Part shown: positions 26,247-34,445 of the stretch, piece by piece
Position numbering within the stretch: position 1 is the first letter of the stretch
Layout: the number at the start of each line of letters is the position of its first letter
Assembly (NCBI GenBank): GCA_012513815.1
Contig: JAAZBM010000015.1
Span: forward strand, 1 to 64,000
Origin: Candidatus Sumerlaeota bacterium
GTDB taxonomy: Bacteria > Sumerlaeota > Sumerlaeia > Sumerlaeales > Sumerlaeaceae
DNA length: 64,000 bases
Reading direction: 5' to 3'
The notes under the pieces: generated by a model
What the model saw: the letters and a program-made list of their open reading frames with translations, nothing else
What the model was told of the DNA's origin: nothing
The model's database searches: none
Made by a program: the position numbers and the translations under genes

Positions 26247-27416
26247 TTATTTGGCTAAAACTTCCTCAAACAACCGAGCACCCATTTCAAGCTGTGTGAC
26301 CTCAATGTGCTCCTCGCGGGTATGCGCATACGCTATGTCTCCGGCGCCAATGACAACTGCAGGAACACCCACAACGGAGAAAAAGGACGCGTCCGTCGCG
26401 AAGTTGACCCAGCCAAATGAACTGTCGGCGGCACCCACGGCCTCGGACGCCGCAGCAGCCATCAACGAAACCCGAGCATCGGACGCTGTTTCAAGCGGCA
26501 TTCCCCACATAATGGGAGGACCCAGAACGACACCACACGCACGGGCAAGCGTGTCAAGTTCACTGGTCGCGCTCTCGGGAGTTTCGCCCGGCAACAATCG
26601 CCGGTCAATATCCAACGAGCACAAGTCCGGAACAATATTGACCGCCGTGCCGCCACTGATGACGCCCGGTGACAAAGTCGCGTGACCAAGCAAGGGGTGA
26701 CCGGCATCCGATTGCAACTCCTGTGCCTTGCGGTCAAGCTGAACAATAAACTTCGACATATAGGTAATGGCGTTCTTGCCCAGTTGTGGGGTGCTACTAT
26801 GCGCGGACTTGCCACGAGCAATCGCCCGCCAACGTGTCACGCCCTTATGCGCAATGATAGGACGGCATTGCGTCGGCTCGGCAACAAAGGCCGCAAACGG
26901 CATCTGATTGCGAATCAAACGCAACTTCTCGGGCATGACCTCGGTCAGATTGCGCACGCCCAAAAACGCGTGTTCCTCATCACTTGTCGCAATGAACAAA
27001 ACATTGTAACGCGGCACGAAAGCACCGGCCTTGGCGCGGCGCAGAGCCGTCAGCATACAAGCCATCGAGCCTTTGTTGTCGCAACTGCCACGCCCCCACA
27101 AGCTCCCATTATGAATCTGCCCAAACCAGACATCATACTCGCCATGAATCACGGGAACCGTATCCAGATGAACGGTGTAGATGATTGTCTCGGAACACGC
27201 GAAATCGAATACCCCAAGAACATTCATCAAGCCTTCATTAGGGCTCGCCGTTTCGACACTGTCGGCGCCTATCGCGCGCAAATAATCCGCTAACCACAAC
27301 GCAAAGGAAACCTGCGAACCATCCGGAGCCGCAAGCCCCATCGTATTCTCGCTCAAGCGACTGACTAACGCCGACGCAAGAGCAATAACATCATCTATAA
27401 CAACCTGATTACTCAA
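26247..27416 (-). CDS. M20-family deacylase (ArgE/DapE-like)
   Basis: Cytoplasmic two-metal amidohydrolase of the ArgE/DapE/ACY1 group. Metal and catalytic motifs in order: YTVHLDTVPV, WGRGSCDNKGS, ATSDEE, FVAEPTQ and, near the C-terminus, AYAHTREEHIEV. The dimerisation insert starts at GVTRWRAIARGKSAHSS. The pattern is closest to acetylornithine deacetylase or succinyl-diaminopimelate desuccinylase, but neighbours do not decide the substrate. The start appears to be TTG (27416) with GGATGG about seven bases upstream; no ATG occurs before the family's conserved N-terminus. It follows lpxD after 33 bases with a hairpin between. Confidence 0.85.
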   Translation of the reverse strand: MSNQVVIDDVIALASALVSRLSENTMGLAAPDGSQVSFALWLADYLRAIGADSVETASPNEGLMNVLGVFDFACSETIIYTVHLDTVPVIHGEYDVWFGQIHNGSLWGRGSCDNKGSMACMLTALRRAKAGAFVPRYNVLFIATSDEEHAFLGVRNLTEVMPEKLRLIRNQMPFAAFVAEPTQCRPIIAHKGVTRWRAIARGKSAHSSTPQLGKNAITYMSKFIVQLDRKAQELQSDAGHPLLGHATLSPGVISGGTAVNIVPDLCSLDIDRRLLPGETPESATSELDTLARACGVVLGPPIMWGMPLETASDARVSLMAAAASEAVGAADSSFGWVNFATDASFFSVVGVPAVVIGAGDIAYAHTREEHIEVTQLEMGARLFEEVLAK

Positions 27417-27429
27417 CTAAACACCATCC

Positions 27430-27446
27430 GGGGACAAACTGTCCCC
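27430..27446 (-). other. Intergenic hairpin between lpxD and the M20 gene
   Basis: Perfect stem GGGGACA/TGTCCCC with loop AAC, placed between the lpxD stop and the next gene's binding site. There is no T-run on either side, so it is more likely an mRNA processing or stability element than a terminator. Confidence 0.4.
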
Positions 27447-27449
27447 AAA

Positions 27450-28499
27450 TTATTCTTGTGACGACGAGCCGTCAAGACGCTTCTCAAGCTCTTCGATTCG
27501 GCGACGCAACGCCAACATTTCCTTGCGCATCTCAGGCAGCTTGTTTTGAGCTATCTTAATGCGCAGTTCCTGTGTAACAGGAACTGCCGGTGTCCCTAGC
27601 ACATGCTCGCCCGCCGGAACCTCGCGCATCACGTTTGACCCGGCCATCACAATCGCGCCATCGTTGATGGTCACATGGTCGGCGATGCCAACTTTAGCCG
27701 CGAGAATAACCCAGTTCCCGAGCTTGCAGGAACCGGCAACGCCCGTTTGCGAAACAATCACGCAATCGTTGCCGATAACGCAATTATGTCCAACCTGAAC
27801 AAGGTTGTCAATCTTGGTGCGAGCGCCAATCCGTGTCTCCGTAAAGCCCGCGCGGTCGACGCACGAACAAGAACCGATTTCGCAATCATCCTCGATGACA
27901 ACACAACCAACTTGCGGAATCTTGATGCGACCAACACTCACGATTTCGTACTTGAAACCATCGCTCCCGATTACTGAACCCGCATGAATAATCACCCGAT
28001 TGCCAATACGTGTGTTGGCCTCGATGACCACGTTGCTCTCGAACAAGCAATCGTCGCCAATGGACACATTCGGACCGATGACAACTCCCGGATACAGATA
28101 GCATCCCGCTCCGAGGACACTGCCGGGGCCAATCACGACATTCGGACCAACCGTTACGTTGGCGCCAAGCACGGCGCTCTCGTGAATGACGGCACTCGGA
28201 TGAATCCCGTGAAACCATTGAACGGCCGAAATCGGATGCAACTTGCTAAGCAAACCTGCCATCGCCAGCCATGGGTCGGCGACCTCGACACAGGCGCGAC
28301 CGGGCAAAACATTTCCCTGCTTTACGATAAATGCACCGGCGGCGGAAGAAAGCGCGGCTGTATTGAGCTTTGGCGTCGTAACAACACAAACATCACACGA
28401 GCCGGCAACATCAAACGAAGTCGCGGCGTTGATTTCAAAATCTGTATCAAGATTCGAAACACGACCATTAACAACTTGGGCAAATTCACTTAATAACAT
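27450..28499 (-). CDS. lpxD: UDP-3-O-acylglucosamine N-acyltransferase
   Basis: Adds the N-linked 3-hydroxyacyl chain from acyl-ACP in lipid A synthesis. The N-terminal uridine-binding domain (about 1-95) is followed by a left-handed beta-helix of hexapeptide repeats (VIHESAVLGANVTVGPNVVIG and on, about 100-310). The HN motif VQVGHNCVIG carries the catalytic His. A C-terminal helix (EMRKEMLALRRRIEELEKRL) would form the LpxD trimer coiled coil. Upstream DNA lacks a strong binding site at the ATG. It is the only lipid A gene in view and shows the cell has an outer membrane with LPS-type lipid. Confidence 0.95.
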   Translation of the reverse strand: MLLSEFAQVVNGRVSNLDTDFEINAATSFDVAGSCDVCVVTTPKLNTAALSSAAGAFIVKQGNVLPGRACVEVADPWLAMAGLLSKLHPISAVQWFHGIHPSAVIHESAVLGANVTVGPNVVIGPGSVLGAGCYLYPGVVIGPNVSIGDDCLFESNVVIEANTRIGNRVIIHAGSVIGSDGFKYEIVSVGRIKIPQVGCVVIEDDCEIGSCSCVDRAGFTETRIGARTKIDNLVQVGHNCVIGNDCVIVSQTGVAGSCKLGNWVILAAKVGIADHVTINDGAIVMAGSNVMREVPAGEHVLGTPAVPVTQELRIKIAQNKLPEMRKEMLALRRRIEELEKRLDGSSSQE

Positions 28500-28597
28500 A
28501 ATGACTTCGATAACTCCGGAATATCCATTTCTTTATCTTAATGTATATTGCCACATCAAGACTTTAATGCCAAAACTCAAGAAATCGTGACTGGTCA

Positions 28598-28777
28598 CTA
28601 ACGGCGGAAACGATAATAGTTCTCGGGTTGAGCGGGTGGAGGGGTCAAATAATACTGGCCTACGGGAGGCTTGCCCGCATTGATGCATGGTGACGAAGGA
28701 GATGGATAATACGCGCAACCCGTGAAAACGAGCGCAAACGAAAAAACGACTAACAAGACGAATAACAAGTGATTCAC
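28598..28777 (-). CDS. Small lipoprotein (59 residues), not in the ORF track
   Basis: Starts at GTG 28777 with AGAAGGAG a few bases upstream. The product reads MNHLLFVLLVVFSFALVFTGC, then a Tyr- and Pro-rich mature part ending PENYYRFRR. The hydrophobic segment ending FTGC is a lipoprotein signal with Cys21 as the likely lipidated residue. The mature chain is only 39 residues and includes YYPSPSSPC and YYLTPPPAQ. It lies between lpxD and tRNA-Cys. Function unknown; small outer-membrane or periplasmic lipoproteins often modulate an envelope complex, but that is inference. Confidence 0.65.
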   Translation of the reverse strand: MNHLLFVLLVVFSFALVFTGCAYYPSPSSPCINAGKPPVGQYYLTPPPAQPENYYRFRR

Positions 28778-28819
28778 AAACGGTTCTCCTTCTATTTGGT
28801 TATTGTTCTCTATAAAAAA

Positions 28820-28894
28820 TGGAGGCGACGATCGGAATTGAACCGATGAATAGAGGTTTTGCAGACCTCTGCCTTACCGCTTGGCTACGTCGCC
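28820..28894 (-). tRNA. tRNA-Cys(GCA)
   Basis: 75 bases with encoded CCA. The acceptor stem GGCGACG/CGTCGCC with discriminator T (U), the D-arm AGCCAAGCGGTAAGGCA, the anticodon loop CTGCAAA (anticodon GCA) and the T-arm CGGTTCAATTCCG are clear on the minus strand. Confidence 0.97.
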
Positions 28895-29019
28895 CCGAAA
28901 ATCCGCCACACCACCAAGATGTGTCAGCCTTATCTATTACAAAATATCCGTTTCAAAACTTCAAATAAAACTGAACATTTTTGGCATTATCATTCATAAC
29001 ACCTCGAAAGGATGTCATT

Positions 29020-29649
29020 ATGTACAACACTAAACTTCTCTCCCCGTTCCTCACTATTGTCCTGTGTGCTTCCCTCTTTACCGCTTGCGACAAACCGCAG
29101 AAACCCGAAGACAATACGACTCCGGCGGTAAAACCAGCACCGGCTGAAGGTCTGACCACTGCGGAAAAACCGACCACGACCGAGAGTCTGGCCACGGCCG
29201 ATATCCCGATGACAGAAGATGAGGTCGCGCCGCCCCTTGAAGCGCAGGATATTTTCTCAGGAAAAAAGGTCACCCTCAAAGATTTCCAAGGGCAGGTTGT
29301 TTTTCTCGATTTTTGGACATCATGGTGTCCCCCATGCCAAGAACCGATGCGACACAACCAAAAGCTTATGACGAAGCATGCCGAAGACTGGAAGGGCAAG
29401 GCCGCCATCATCGGCGTCAGTCTGGATGACTTGGTGGGAACCATACAGAAGCATGTCTCGGACAAGAATCTCACCGCGCCTCTGCAACTCTGGGCAGAGG
29501 GCGGATGGAACAGCAAGTCCGCCCAAGACTACAAAGTCAGGGGCGTTCCGAGCGCGTTCCTTATCAACAAAAAAGGCAGCATCGTCTGGAGCGGACATCC
29601 GGCAACGATTGATGTCGAAAAGATGATTGCGGAAGAAATAAGCAAATAA
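29020..29649 (+). CDS. TlpA/ResA-like thioredoxin lipoprotein
   Basis: Envelope thiol-disulfide protein. The ATG at 29020 has GAAAGGA seven bases upstream, so the tracked start (28981) is too early. The N-terminus MYNTKLLSPFLTIVLCASLFTAC looks like a lipoprotein signal (Cys23). A flexible Thr/Ala/Pro linker of about 45 residues follows. The thioredoxin domain opens with APPLEAQDIFSGKKVTLKDF and has the active site WTSWCPPC, then a cis-Pro loop VRGVPSAFLI. ResA/TlpA proteins reduce or oxidise cysteine pairs in cytochrome maturation or outer-membrane proteins; the partner is not visible here. It converges on another TlpA-type gene across a shared terminator. Confidence 0.87.
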   Translation: MYNTKLLSPFLTIVLCASLFTACDKPQKPEDNTTPAVKPAPAEGLTTAEKPTTTESLATADIPMTEDEVAPPLEAQDIFSGKKVTLKDFQGQVVFLDFWTSWCPPCQEPMRHNQKLMTKHAEDWKGKAAIIGVSLDDLVGTIQKHVSDKNLTAPLQLWAEGGWNSKSAQDYKVRGVPSAFLINKKGSIVWSGHPATIDVEKMIAEEISK

Positions 29650-29663
29650 CCCGGATAAAACAA

Positions 29664-29699
29664 GAGCGCGCATTCTATTTTTCAACAAAATGCGCGCTC
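29664..29699. terminator. Bidirectional terminator between two convergent thioredoxin genes
   Basis: Perfect 11-base-pair stem GAGCGCGCATT/AATGCGCGCTC with a 14-base loop, 14 bases past the plus-strand stop and 23 bases past the minus-strand stop. AATAATTG follows on plus and TTGTTTTATCC on minus, so neither T-run is perfect. Confidence 0.7.
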
Positions 29700-29722
29700 A
29701 ATAATTGAACCCGAAAAAAGGG

Positions 29723-31084
29723 TTACTTCATCAACTCGTCAATCTTTTCCTCGAGTGCTTTAGGTTCCAAATCACGAGCGATAACTTTGCCATCTTTGCC
29801 GATGATATATGTCGACGGAATCGCCAAAATACCATACGCGTCTGTCACATCGGAGGTGCACAGAAGATTCGGCCAAGTCATCTTTTCTTTCTCGACAAAA
29901 ACCTTCCAAGCCTTCTTGTCTTGGTCGCAACTCAGACCCAGAACAACCAGACCCTTGTCCTTATATTTCTCATACAGAGCCTTCACACCGGGAATCGACG
30001 CGCGGCAAGGACCACACCATGAAGCCCAGAAGTCCAGTAGGACAATCTTATCCTTGAACTGTGCAAGGCTGACACTGGTACCCTTGACGTCAAGAAGCTC
30101 AAATGCCATAGGCTCATCACCGGCCTTGAATCCGGCATTCTTCATCTTCATTGATTCAATCTGACGGTCCAAACGCTCGACAAACTTCTTCAACCGAGCA
30201 TTATACTTCGAATTCGGATACTTAAGGAAATAGGCATCAATCGCGTCGACAAGCTCAACGGCCGAAGCATAAGCGGATTCTTCCGTTTTAGAAGCTGTTG
30301 TCGCCTTATCAACATACGAACCAAGAGCCGCAATCAACGCCAGTGCATCCATACTGCGACTTGTCAATTCCTCGGCGTTGAGAACCTCGGCATTCGTCAA
30401 CTCCATCTTCAGATTCACGAACTGCGCCGCGCCGGCACCAAGCACCGTCACCGCAAGTCCCTCATCGGAAGCGTAACTCTGCGGAAGTCCATCTTTCTCT
30501 AGTGACAGCAGATAATCTGATTTGATGAGCTTGGCATTGGAGCTGATTCCGCTCAGCTGCACAGCCTGATCCGGCGACGCCGAATACTTGATGCGCATGC
30601 CGTCCTCATTCAAATTGGCGCGAACATCCAGAACGCCAAGATCGGACTTCAGCGAAAGTAGACCATCGGCCTTGGGAACGGGAAGGAAGGGTTTGAGCAA
30701 ATAGCCTTCGCCCTTGACAAGTTCGCCGTTTGGCTTCATGTAGTTAACATTCGGAATAATGCTCGCCAAAGTCTCATTATCTGCAGAAGATTCCGGAGTA
30801 TACTCCGAAAGAATTTTGTAACCTGTTGACGAACTCTCTGCGTCATCAAGAACATAAATAATAAGTTTGGACTTGTTGTCAAAGTCGCGAGGTGTCGTGC
30901 CAAAAACAACGGTCTGCTTGTTGGTGACGTCGTATGTAAGACACTGCCCTTTTTTTAATTGGTAAGCATCTGACAGCGTTGCGCGCTCCAAAGCATCCTC
31001 ACCTGTAGCAAGAATAGGGAATGCAAACAAAAAACAAAATGCTAAAACTTGAAAACTATAAGCGTAACTTTTTATTTGAGACAT
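29723..31084 (-). CDS. Exported protein with C-terminal TlpA-like thioredoxin domain
   Basis: A signal peptide (about 1-28) precedes a beta-rich domain of about 250 residues of unknown family (YQLKKGQCLTYDVTNKQTVV..., LLSLKSDLGVLDVRANL). A helical stretch (ELVDAIDAYFLKYPNSKYNARLKKFVERLDRQIESMK) follows. The thioredoxin domain begins near residue 325 with AFELLDVKGTSVSLAQFKDK. It has WASWCGPCRASIP as the active site and ILAIPSTYIIGKDG as the cis-Pro loop. CGPC suggests a reductant or peroxiredoxin-like redox partner in the periplasm. GGGAG lies before the ATG. The N-terminal domain may bind its own substrate; function beyond redox is unknown. Confidence 0.82.
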   Translation of the reverse strand: MSQIKSYAYSFQVLAFCFLFAFPILATGEDALERATLSDAYQLKKGQCLTYDVTNKQTVVFGTTPRDFDNKSKLIIYVLDDAESSSTGYKILSEYTPESSADNETLASIIPNVNYMKPNGELVKGEGYLLKPFLPVPKADGLLSLKSDLGVLDVRANLNEDGMRIKYSASPDQAVQLSGISSNAKLIKSDYLLSLEKDGLPQSYASDEGLAVTVLGAGAAQFVNLKMELTNAEVLNAEELTSRSMDALALIAALGSYVDKATTASKTEESAYASAVELVDAIDAYFLKYPNSKYNARLKKFVERLDRQIESMKMKNAGFKAGDEPMAFELLDVKGTSVSLAQFKDKIVLLDFWASWCGPCRASIPGVKALYEKYKDKGLVVLGLSCDQDKKAWKVFVEKEKMTWPNLLCTSDVTDAYGILAIPSTYIIGKDGKVIARDLEPKALEEKIDELMK

Positions 31085-31253
31085 AGATGACTCCCTTTTT
31101 CAGGATATTATTTGTTTACAATTCATTTTAGCTTCTAATAGACGATTAAGTAACAATAGCGAACTAAATAGCACCCTCAGCGAAACCTTTTCGCCTTTGC
31201 TCTGTAGAATTATTTACACATTAACATTCCCTCAAATAGGAGGCATACAGACT

Positions 31254-32027
31254 TTGGAACAAGTATCACTACAACCTATGAATGCAATCATCATCGGGGC
31301 GTCATCCGGTATCGGTGCGGCGACGGCTGAACAGCTCGCCATCAGAGGATACAGAGTCGCTCTCCTTGCCAGAAGAGAACAGGCGCTCAAGGATCTCGCG
31401 CAAATCATCAATCAACGATGCAGATGCGAAGACAGAGCCATTGTCTATCAGCATGATGTTACAAAGTATGATGAAATCCCGGCGCTTTTTGACAAAATCG
31501 TCAATGATATGGGAGGCATTGGGCTTGTCTTGTATTGTTCCGGAATCATGTCGGATGTGACTGTCGAAGAATTTGACTTTACAAAAGATAAAGACATGAT
31601 CGATGTCAACCTTCTTGGAATGATGGCTTGGGTCAATCAGGCCGCGGATCTCTTCCACAGACTTAAGGGGGGCGTCATCGCGGCAATCGCAAGCGTCGCC
31701 GGAGACAGAGGCAGACTCGGGCAACCCGGCTATAACACCAGCAAGGGAGCGCAGGCAATTTTCCTCGAAAGTATGAGAAACAGATTGTACAAAGACGGAG
31801 TCAGAGTCATCACCTTCAAGCCAGGACCTGTCGACACGCCGCTCATTACGGTGTGCAAAACGAAAACCATGATGATTACGGCTGAAGCCGCCGCAAACAG
31901 AATCGTCAAATTTATCACAAAACCGAATTTCAACGGAACTGTCTATGTGCCATGGCAATGGAGTCTGATTATGAAAACAATCATACACATCCCGGGATGT
32001 ATTTTCCGTCGGTTAGGAATATACTAA
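31254..32027 (+). CDS. SDR reductase, DprE2-like
   Basis: NAD(P)-dependent short-chain reductase. The tracked start (31197) has no binding site; AGGAGG stands ten bases before a TTG at 31254, and ATG 31278 is an alternative. GASSGIG (residues 15-21) binds the cofactor, and IASVAGDRGRLGQPGYNTSKGA holds the Ser...Tyr-x3-Lys catalytic set. The C-terminus VPWQWSLIMKTIIHIPGCIFRRL closely follows the HIP-x-x-IFR-x-L ending I recall in mycobacterial DprE2. Its stop overlaps the start of a DprE1-like oxidase, and DprE1/DprE2 together epimerise polyprenyl-phosphoryl ribose to arabinose. The pairing makes a two-step 2'-epimerase likely; the exact sugar-lipid substrate is inference. Confidence 0.8.
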   Translation: MEQVSLQPMNAIIIGASSGIGAATAEQLAIRGYRVALLARREQALKDLAQIINQRCRCEDRAIVYQHDVTKYDEIPALFDKIVNDMGGIGLVLYCSGIMSDVTVEEFDFTKDKDMIDVNLLGMMAWVNQAADLFHRLKGGVIAAIASVAGDRGRLGQPGYNTSKGAQAIFLESMRNRLYKDGVRVITFKPGPVDTPLITVCKTKTMMITAEAAANRIVKFITKPNFNGTVYVPWQWSLIMKTIIHIPGCIFRRLGIY

Positions 32028-33472
32028 TGCACGACAATCTTACCAACACAAAGCCTGAATTGTCGCTCAAGAACATCCAACGCGTCGAAGGGTGGGGAAC
32101 CGCTGTCCATGCCTTTGCCCATGTGCTTTATCCGACAACCGTCGAGCAGGTGCAGGACGCCTTTGAACTTGCCAACAAACTCAACGCGAACATCGCGATG
32201 CGTGGCGGAGCGCAAAGTTACGGAGACGCCGCCATCATCAACAACGGTATCGTTCTCGATCTTTCGAAGATGAACAAGGTCATCTCATGGGATCCGCAAA
32301 CGGGCATTGCTGACCTCGAACCCGGTGTCACCATCGAGAATCTCTGGCACACCATCATCGGCGATGGATACTGGCCTCCCGTCGTAAGCGGAACAATGTT
32401 CACCACCATGGGCGGATGTGCCTCGATGAACATCCACGGAAAGAACAATTTTAAAGCAGGAACGTTCGGAGAGCACATCGACGAATTCGACATTGTTCTC
32501 CCGGACGGAACACTCAAGACTGTGACCAAAAGCCTCGACGACGACCTTTATCTCTCCGCAATCGGAGGATTCGGAATGATTGGCGCAATTGTCAGAATCC
32601 GAATGAAGATGAAGAAAGTTTTCTCCGGACAACTCAGAGTCGAAGCATTCAACACGCCGAATATCCAAGCAATGATTGAATCATTCGAGGATATGTACAA
32701 AACATCCGATTATATGGTCGGATGGATCGACACCATTTGTGGTGGCAACGGAAGAGGGCGCAATGTCGTTCACAGAGCGAAGTATCTCAAAGAAAACGAA
32801 GACCCCGACCCACGCTACCTCATGAACATTCATGCGCAGGGACTGCCGCCGAACATCATGGGCATATTCCCCAAACGTATGGTACACTTCCTGTTGGCGC
32901 CTTTCTGCAACAAGTACGGAATGCGGCTCATCAATGCGGCGAAGTATTACTCCAGCCTGATGACCCCTCAGCATATCATCTATCTGCAGACGCACGGCGC
33001 CTTCAACTTCCTACTCGACTATGTGCCGGACTGGAAACTTGCCTACGGAAAAGGCGGACTCATTCAGTTCCAGACGTTTATCCCCAAGGAAAACGCGGCA
33101 AAAACGCACACGGAAATCCTCAAGAGAGCGCAACAGGCAGGGATGCCGCCATTCCTCGGTGTTTTCAAGAAACACAAACCGGACCCGTTCCTCATGACAC
33201 ACAGCGTCGACGGATTCTCGATGGCTCTCGATTTTAAGGTCACCAAAAGAAACCGAGAAAGACTCTGGAGACTCACGCACGACCTCACAGAACTTGCTCT
33301 CGACAATGGAGGCAAATTCTATTTCGCGAAGGACGCGACCATGCGTCAGGGAACACCGGAGCGATACATTCCCAAGGAAGACCTCGAACGGTTCAAAAAG
33401 GTCAAACACCTCTATGACCCCGACAATAGGCTCCAAACGGAACTCAGCAGACGAGTGTTTGGCACTTTCTAA
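32027..33472 (+). CDS. FAD-linked oxidoreductase, DprE1-like
   Basis: VAO/PCMH-type flavoenzyme. The real start is the ATG at 32027, overlapping the SDR stop (TAATG), with AGGA nine bases upstream; the product is 481 residues. The FAD-binding half has MRGGAQSYGDAA, GIVLDLSKMNKVISWD, PPVVSGTMFTTMGGCASMNIHGKN (about 117-140) and GTFGEHIDEFDIVLPDG. This matches the RG-x-x-SYGD and IHGKNHH-x-x-GSFG pattern of DprE1. DprE1 oxidises the 2'-hydroxyl of polyprenyl-phosphoribose; the adjacent DprE2-like SDR would reduce the ketone to the epimer. A terminator follows. The sequence pattern plus gene pairing are good evidence; the physiological substrate in this Gram-negative is not known. Confidence 0.8.
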   Translation: MHDNLTNTKPELSLKNIQRVEGWGTAVHAFAHVLYPTTVEQVQDAFELANKLNANIAMRGGAQSYGDAAIINNGIVLDLSKMNKVISWDPQTGIADLEPGVTIENLWHTIIGDGYWPPVVSGTMFTTMGGCASMNIHGKNNFKAGTFGEHIDEFDIVLPDGTLKTVTKSLDDDLYLSAIGGFGMIGAIVRIRMKMKKVFSGQLRVEAFNTPNIQAMIESFEDMYKTSDYMVGWIDTICGGNGRGRNVVHRAKYLKENEDPDPRYLMNIHAQGLPPNIMGIFPKRMVHFLLAPFCNKYGMRLINAAKYYSSLMTPQHIIYLQTHGAFNFLLDYVPDWKLAYGKGGLIQFQTFIPKENAAKTHTEILKRAQQAGMPPFLGVFKKHKPDPFLMTHSVDGFSMALDFKVTKRNRERLWRLTHDLTELALDNGGKFYFAKDATMRQGTPERYIPKEDLERFKKVKHLYDPDNRLQTELSRRVFGTF

Positions 33473-33485
33473 ACGCGCAATAATC

Positions 33486-33526
33486 AAAGCGGGCACCCTG
33501 ACGAAGGATGCCCGCTTTCCTTTTAT
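33486..33526 (+). terminator. Intrinsic terminator of the DprE2/DprE1-like operon
   Basis: Stem AAAGCGGGCA/TGCCCGCTTT of 10 pairs, 13 bases past the plus-strand stop, followed by CCTTTTATC. The AAA end of the stem gives a matching T-run on the opposite strand, so it may also end rhomboid transcripts. Confidence 0.78.
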
Positions 33527-33536
33527 CTATCTCGCA

Positions 33537-34445
33537 TCAACGAGCACTACCAAGGCCAAATAGCCAAATCATGGCAAACAGATAAATGCCCATAAACATG
33601 TAGTTGCGAAGTCTGAATTTCTCGCGACTAAAGCCGACAATCTCCCCCGCCAAATAGCCACCCACGAGGCCACCAATGTGAGCGTAATTATCAATCATCG
33701 TGAACATCACCAATCCCAAAAGAAGATTGAACCCAAGAACACGGAAGAAGGCTTTGTCATCGATGAACAACGAAAAACGGCTTTTGCCGTAACGCACACG
33801 AAACGCGACGAGCGCGCCAAACAAACCAAAAATCGCGCCCGATGCGCCAATACTGACCACACGGGGGTCAGCGAAAGCGTAACCGCTGAACGTGCCAGCA
33901 AGACCCGCCAATAGGAACACAACCACGAACTTCCACGAACCGTTCAGGCGCTCGGTCAAATCGCCAAGATTGTGCAACACAAGCATATTGCACAGCAAAT
34001 GAACAAGACCACCATGTAAAAAGATGGGCATCACCAGACGCCACCAGTCACCTTGCTGAACAAGTGAATTGACGCGACCGCCAAGTAACACTAACGAATC
34101 AATCGTTACCGAACCATCGCCTACAATCAGTTCGACACCAAACATGATGCAACAAAAAACAATCAGCCCTATTGTCGCGTATGGATGGGACTTGGAGACG
34201 CCAAAACGACTGACGCAAACCTCGTGGCTGAGCAACGTGCCCAACTCCTCATCGCTCATCTCGAAGAGACGATCCCGAAAATCGACGTCCGTCGACAATC
34301 GCGAAAGTAACGCAGGACGGATAACTTCGTGATACTCGCGTACCAAGTCGTCTTGCTCTTCAAACCGCAATACAATGAGGTTGTCTGAACGGAGAAGTAT
34401 CGAATTGACATCCGCTGACGGTGACAACCCTGAACGAATAATCAT
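33537..34445 (-). CDS. Rhomboid-family intramembrane serine protease
   Basis: Cleaves transmembrane segments within the membrane. The catalytic dyad is Ser202 in IGASGAIFGLFG and His256 in DNYAHIGGLVGG. WWRLVMPIFLHGGLVHLLCNM is the conserved L1-TM2 region. Residues 1-85 are a cytosolic domain ending in a helix before the first membrane segment. The ATG at 34445 has GGAG eight bases upstream and overlaps the prmC stop (ATGA), so the longer tracked start (34475) is rejected. It is the third gene of a tight operon after a duplicated-domain lipoprotein and prmC. Substrates are unknown. Confidence 0.93.
   Translation of the reverse strand: MIIRSGLSPSADVNSILLRSDNLIVLRFEEQDDLVREYHEVIRPALLSRLSTDVDFRDRLFEMSDEELGTLLSHEVCVSRFGVSKSHPYATIGLIVFCCIMFGVELIVGDGSVTIDSLVLLGGRVNSLVQQGDWWRLVMPIFLHGGLVHLLCNMLVLHNLGDLTERLNGSWKFVVVFLLAGLAGTFSGYAFADPRVVSIGASGAIFGLFGALVAFRVRYGKSRFSLFIDDKAFFRVLGFNLLLGLVMFTMIDNYAHIGGLVGGYLAGEIVGFSREKFRLRNYMFMGIYLFAMIWLFGLGSAR

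Noticed and set aside
32681-33496. Antisense ORFs opposite the DprE1-like gene
   Set aside because: Shadow frames without binding sites or domains.
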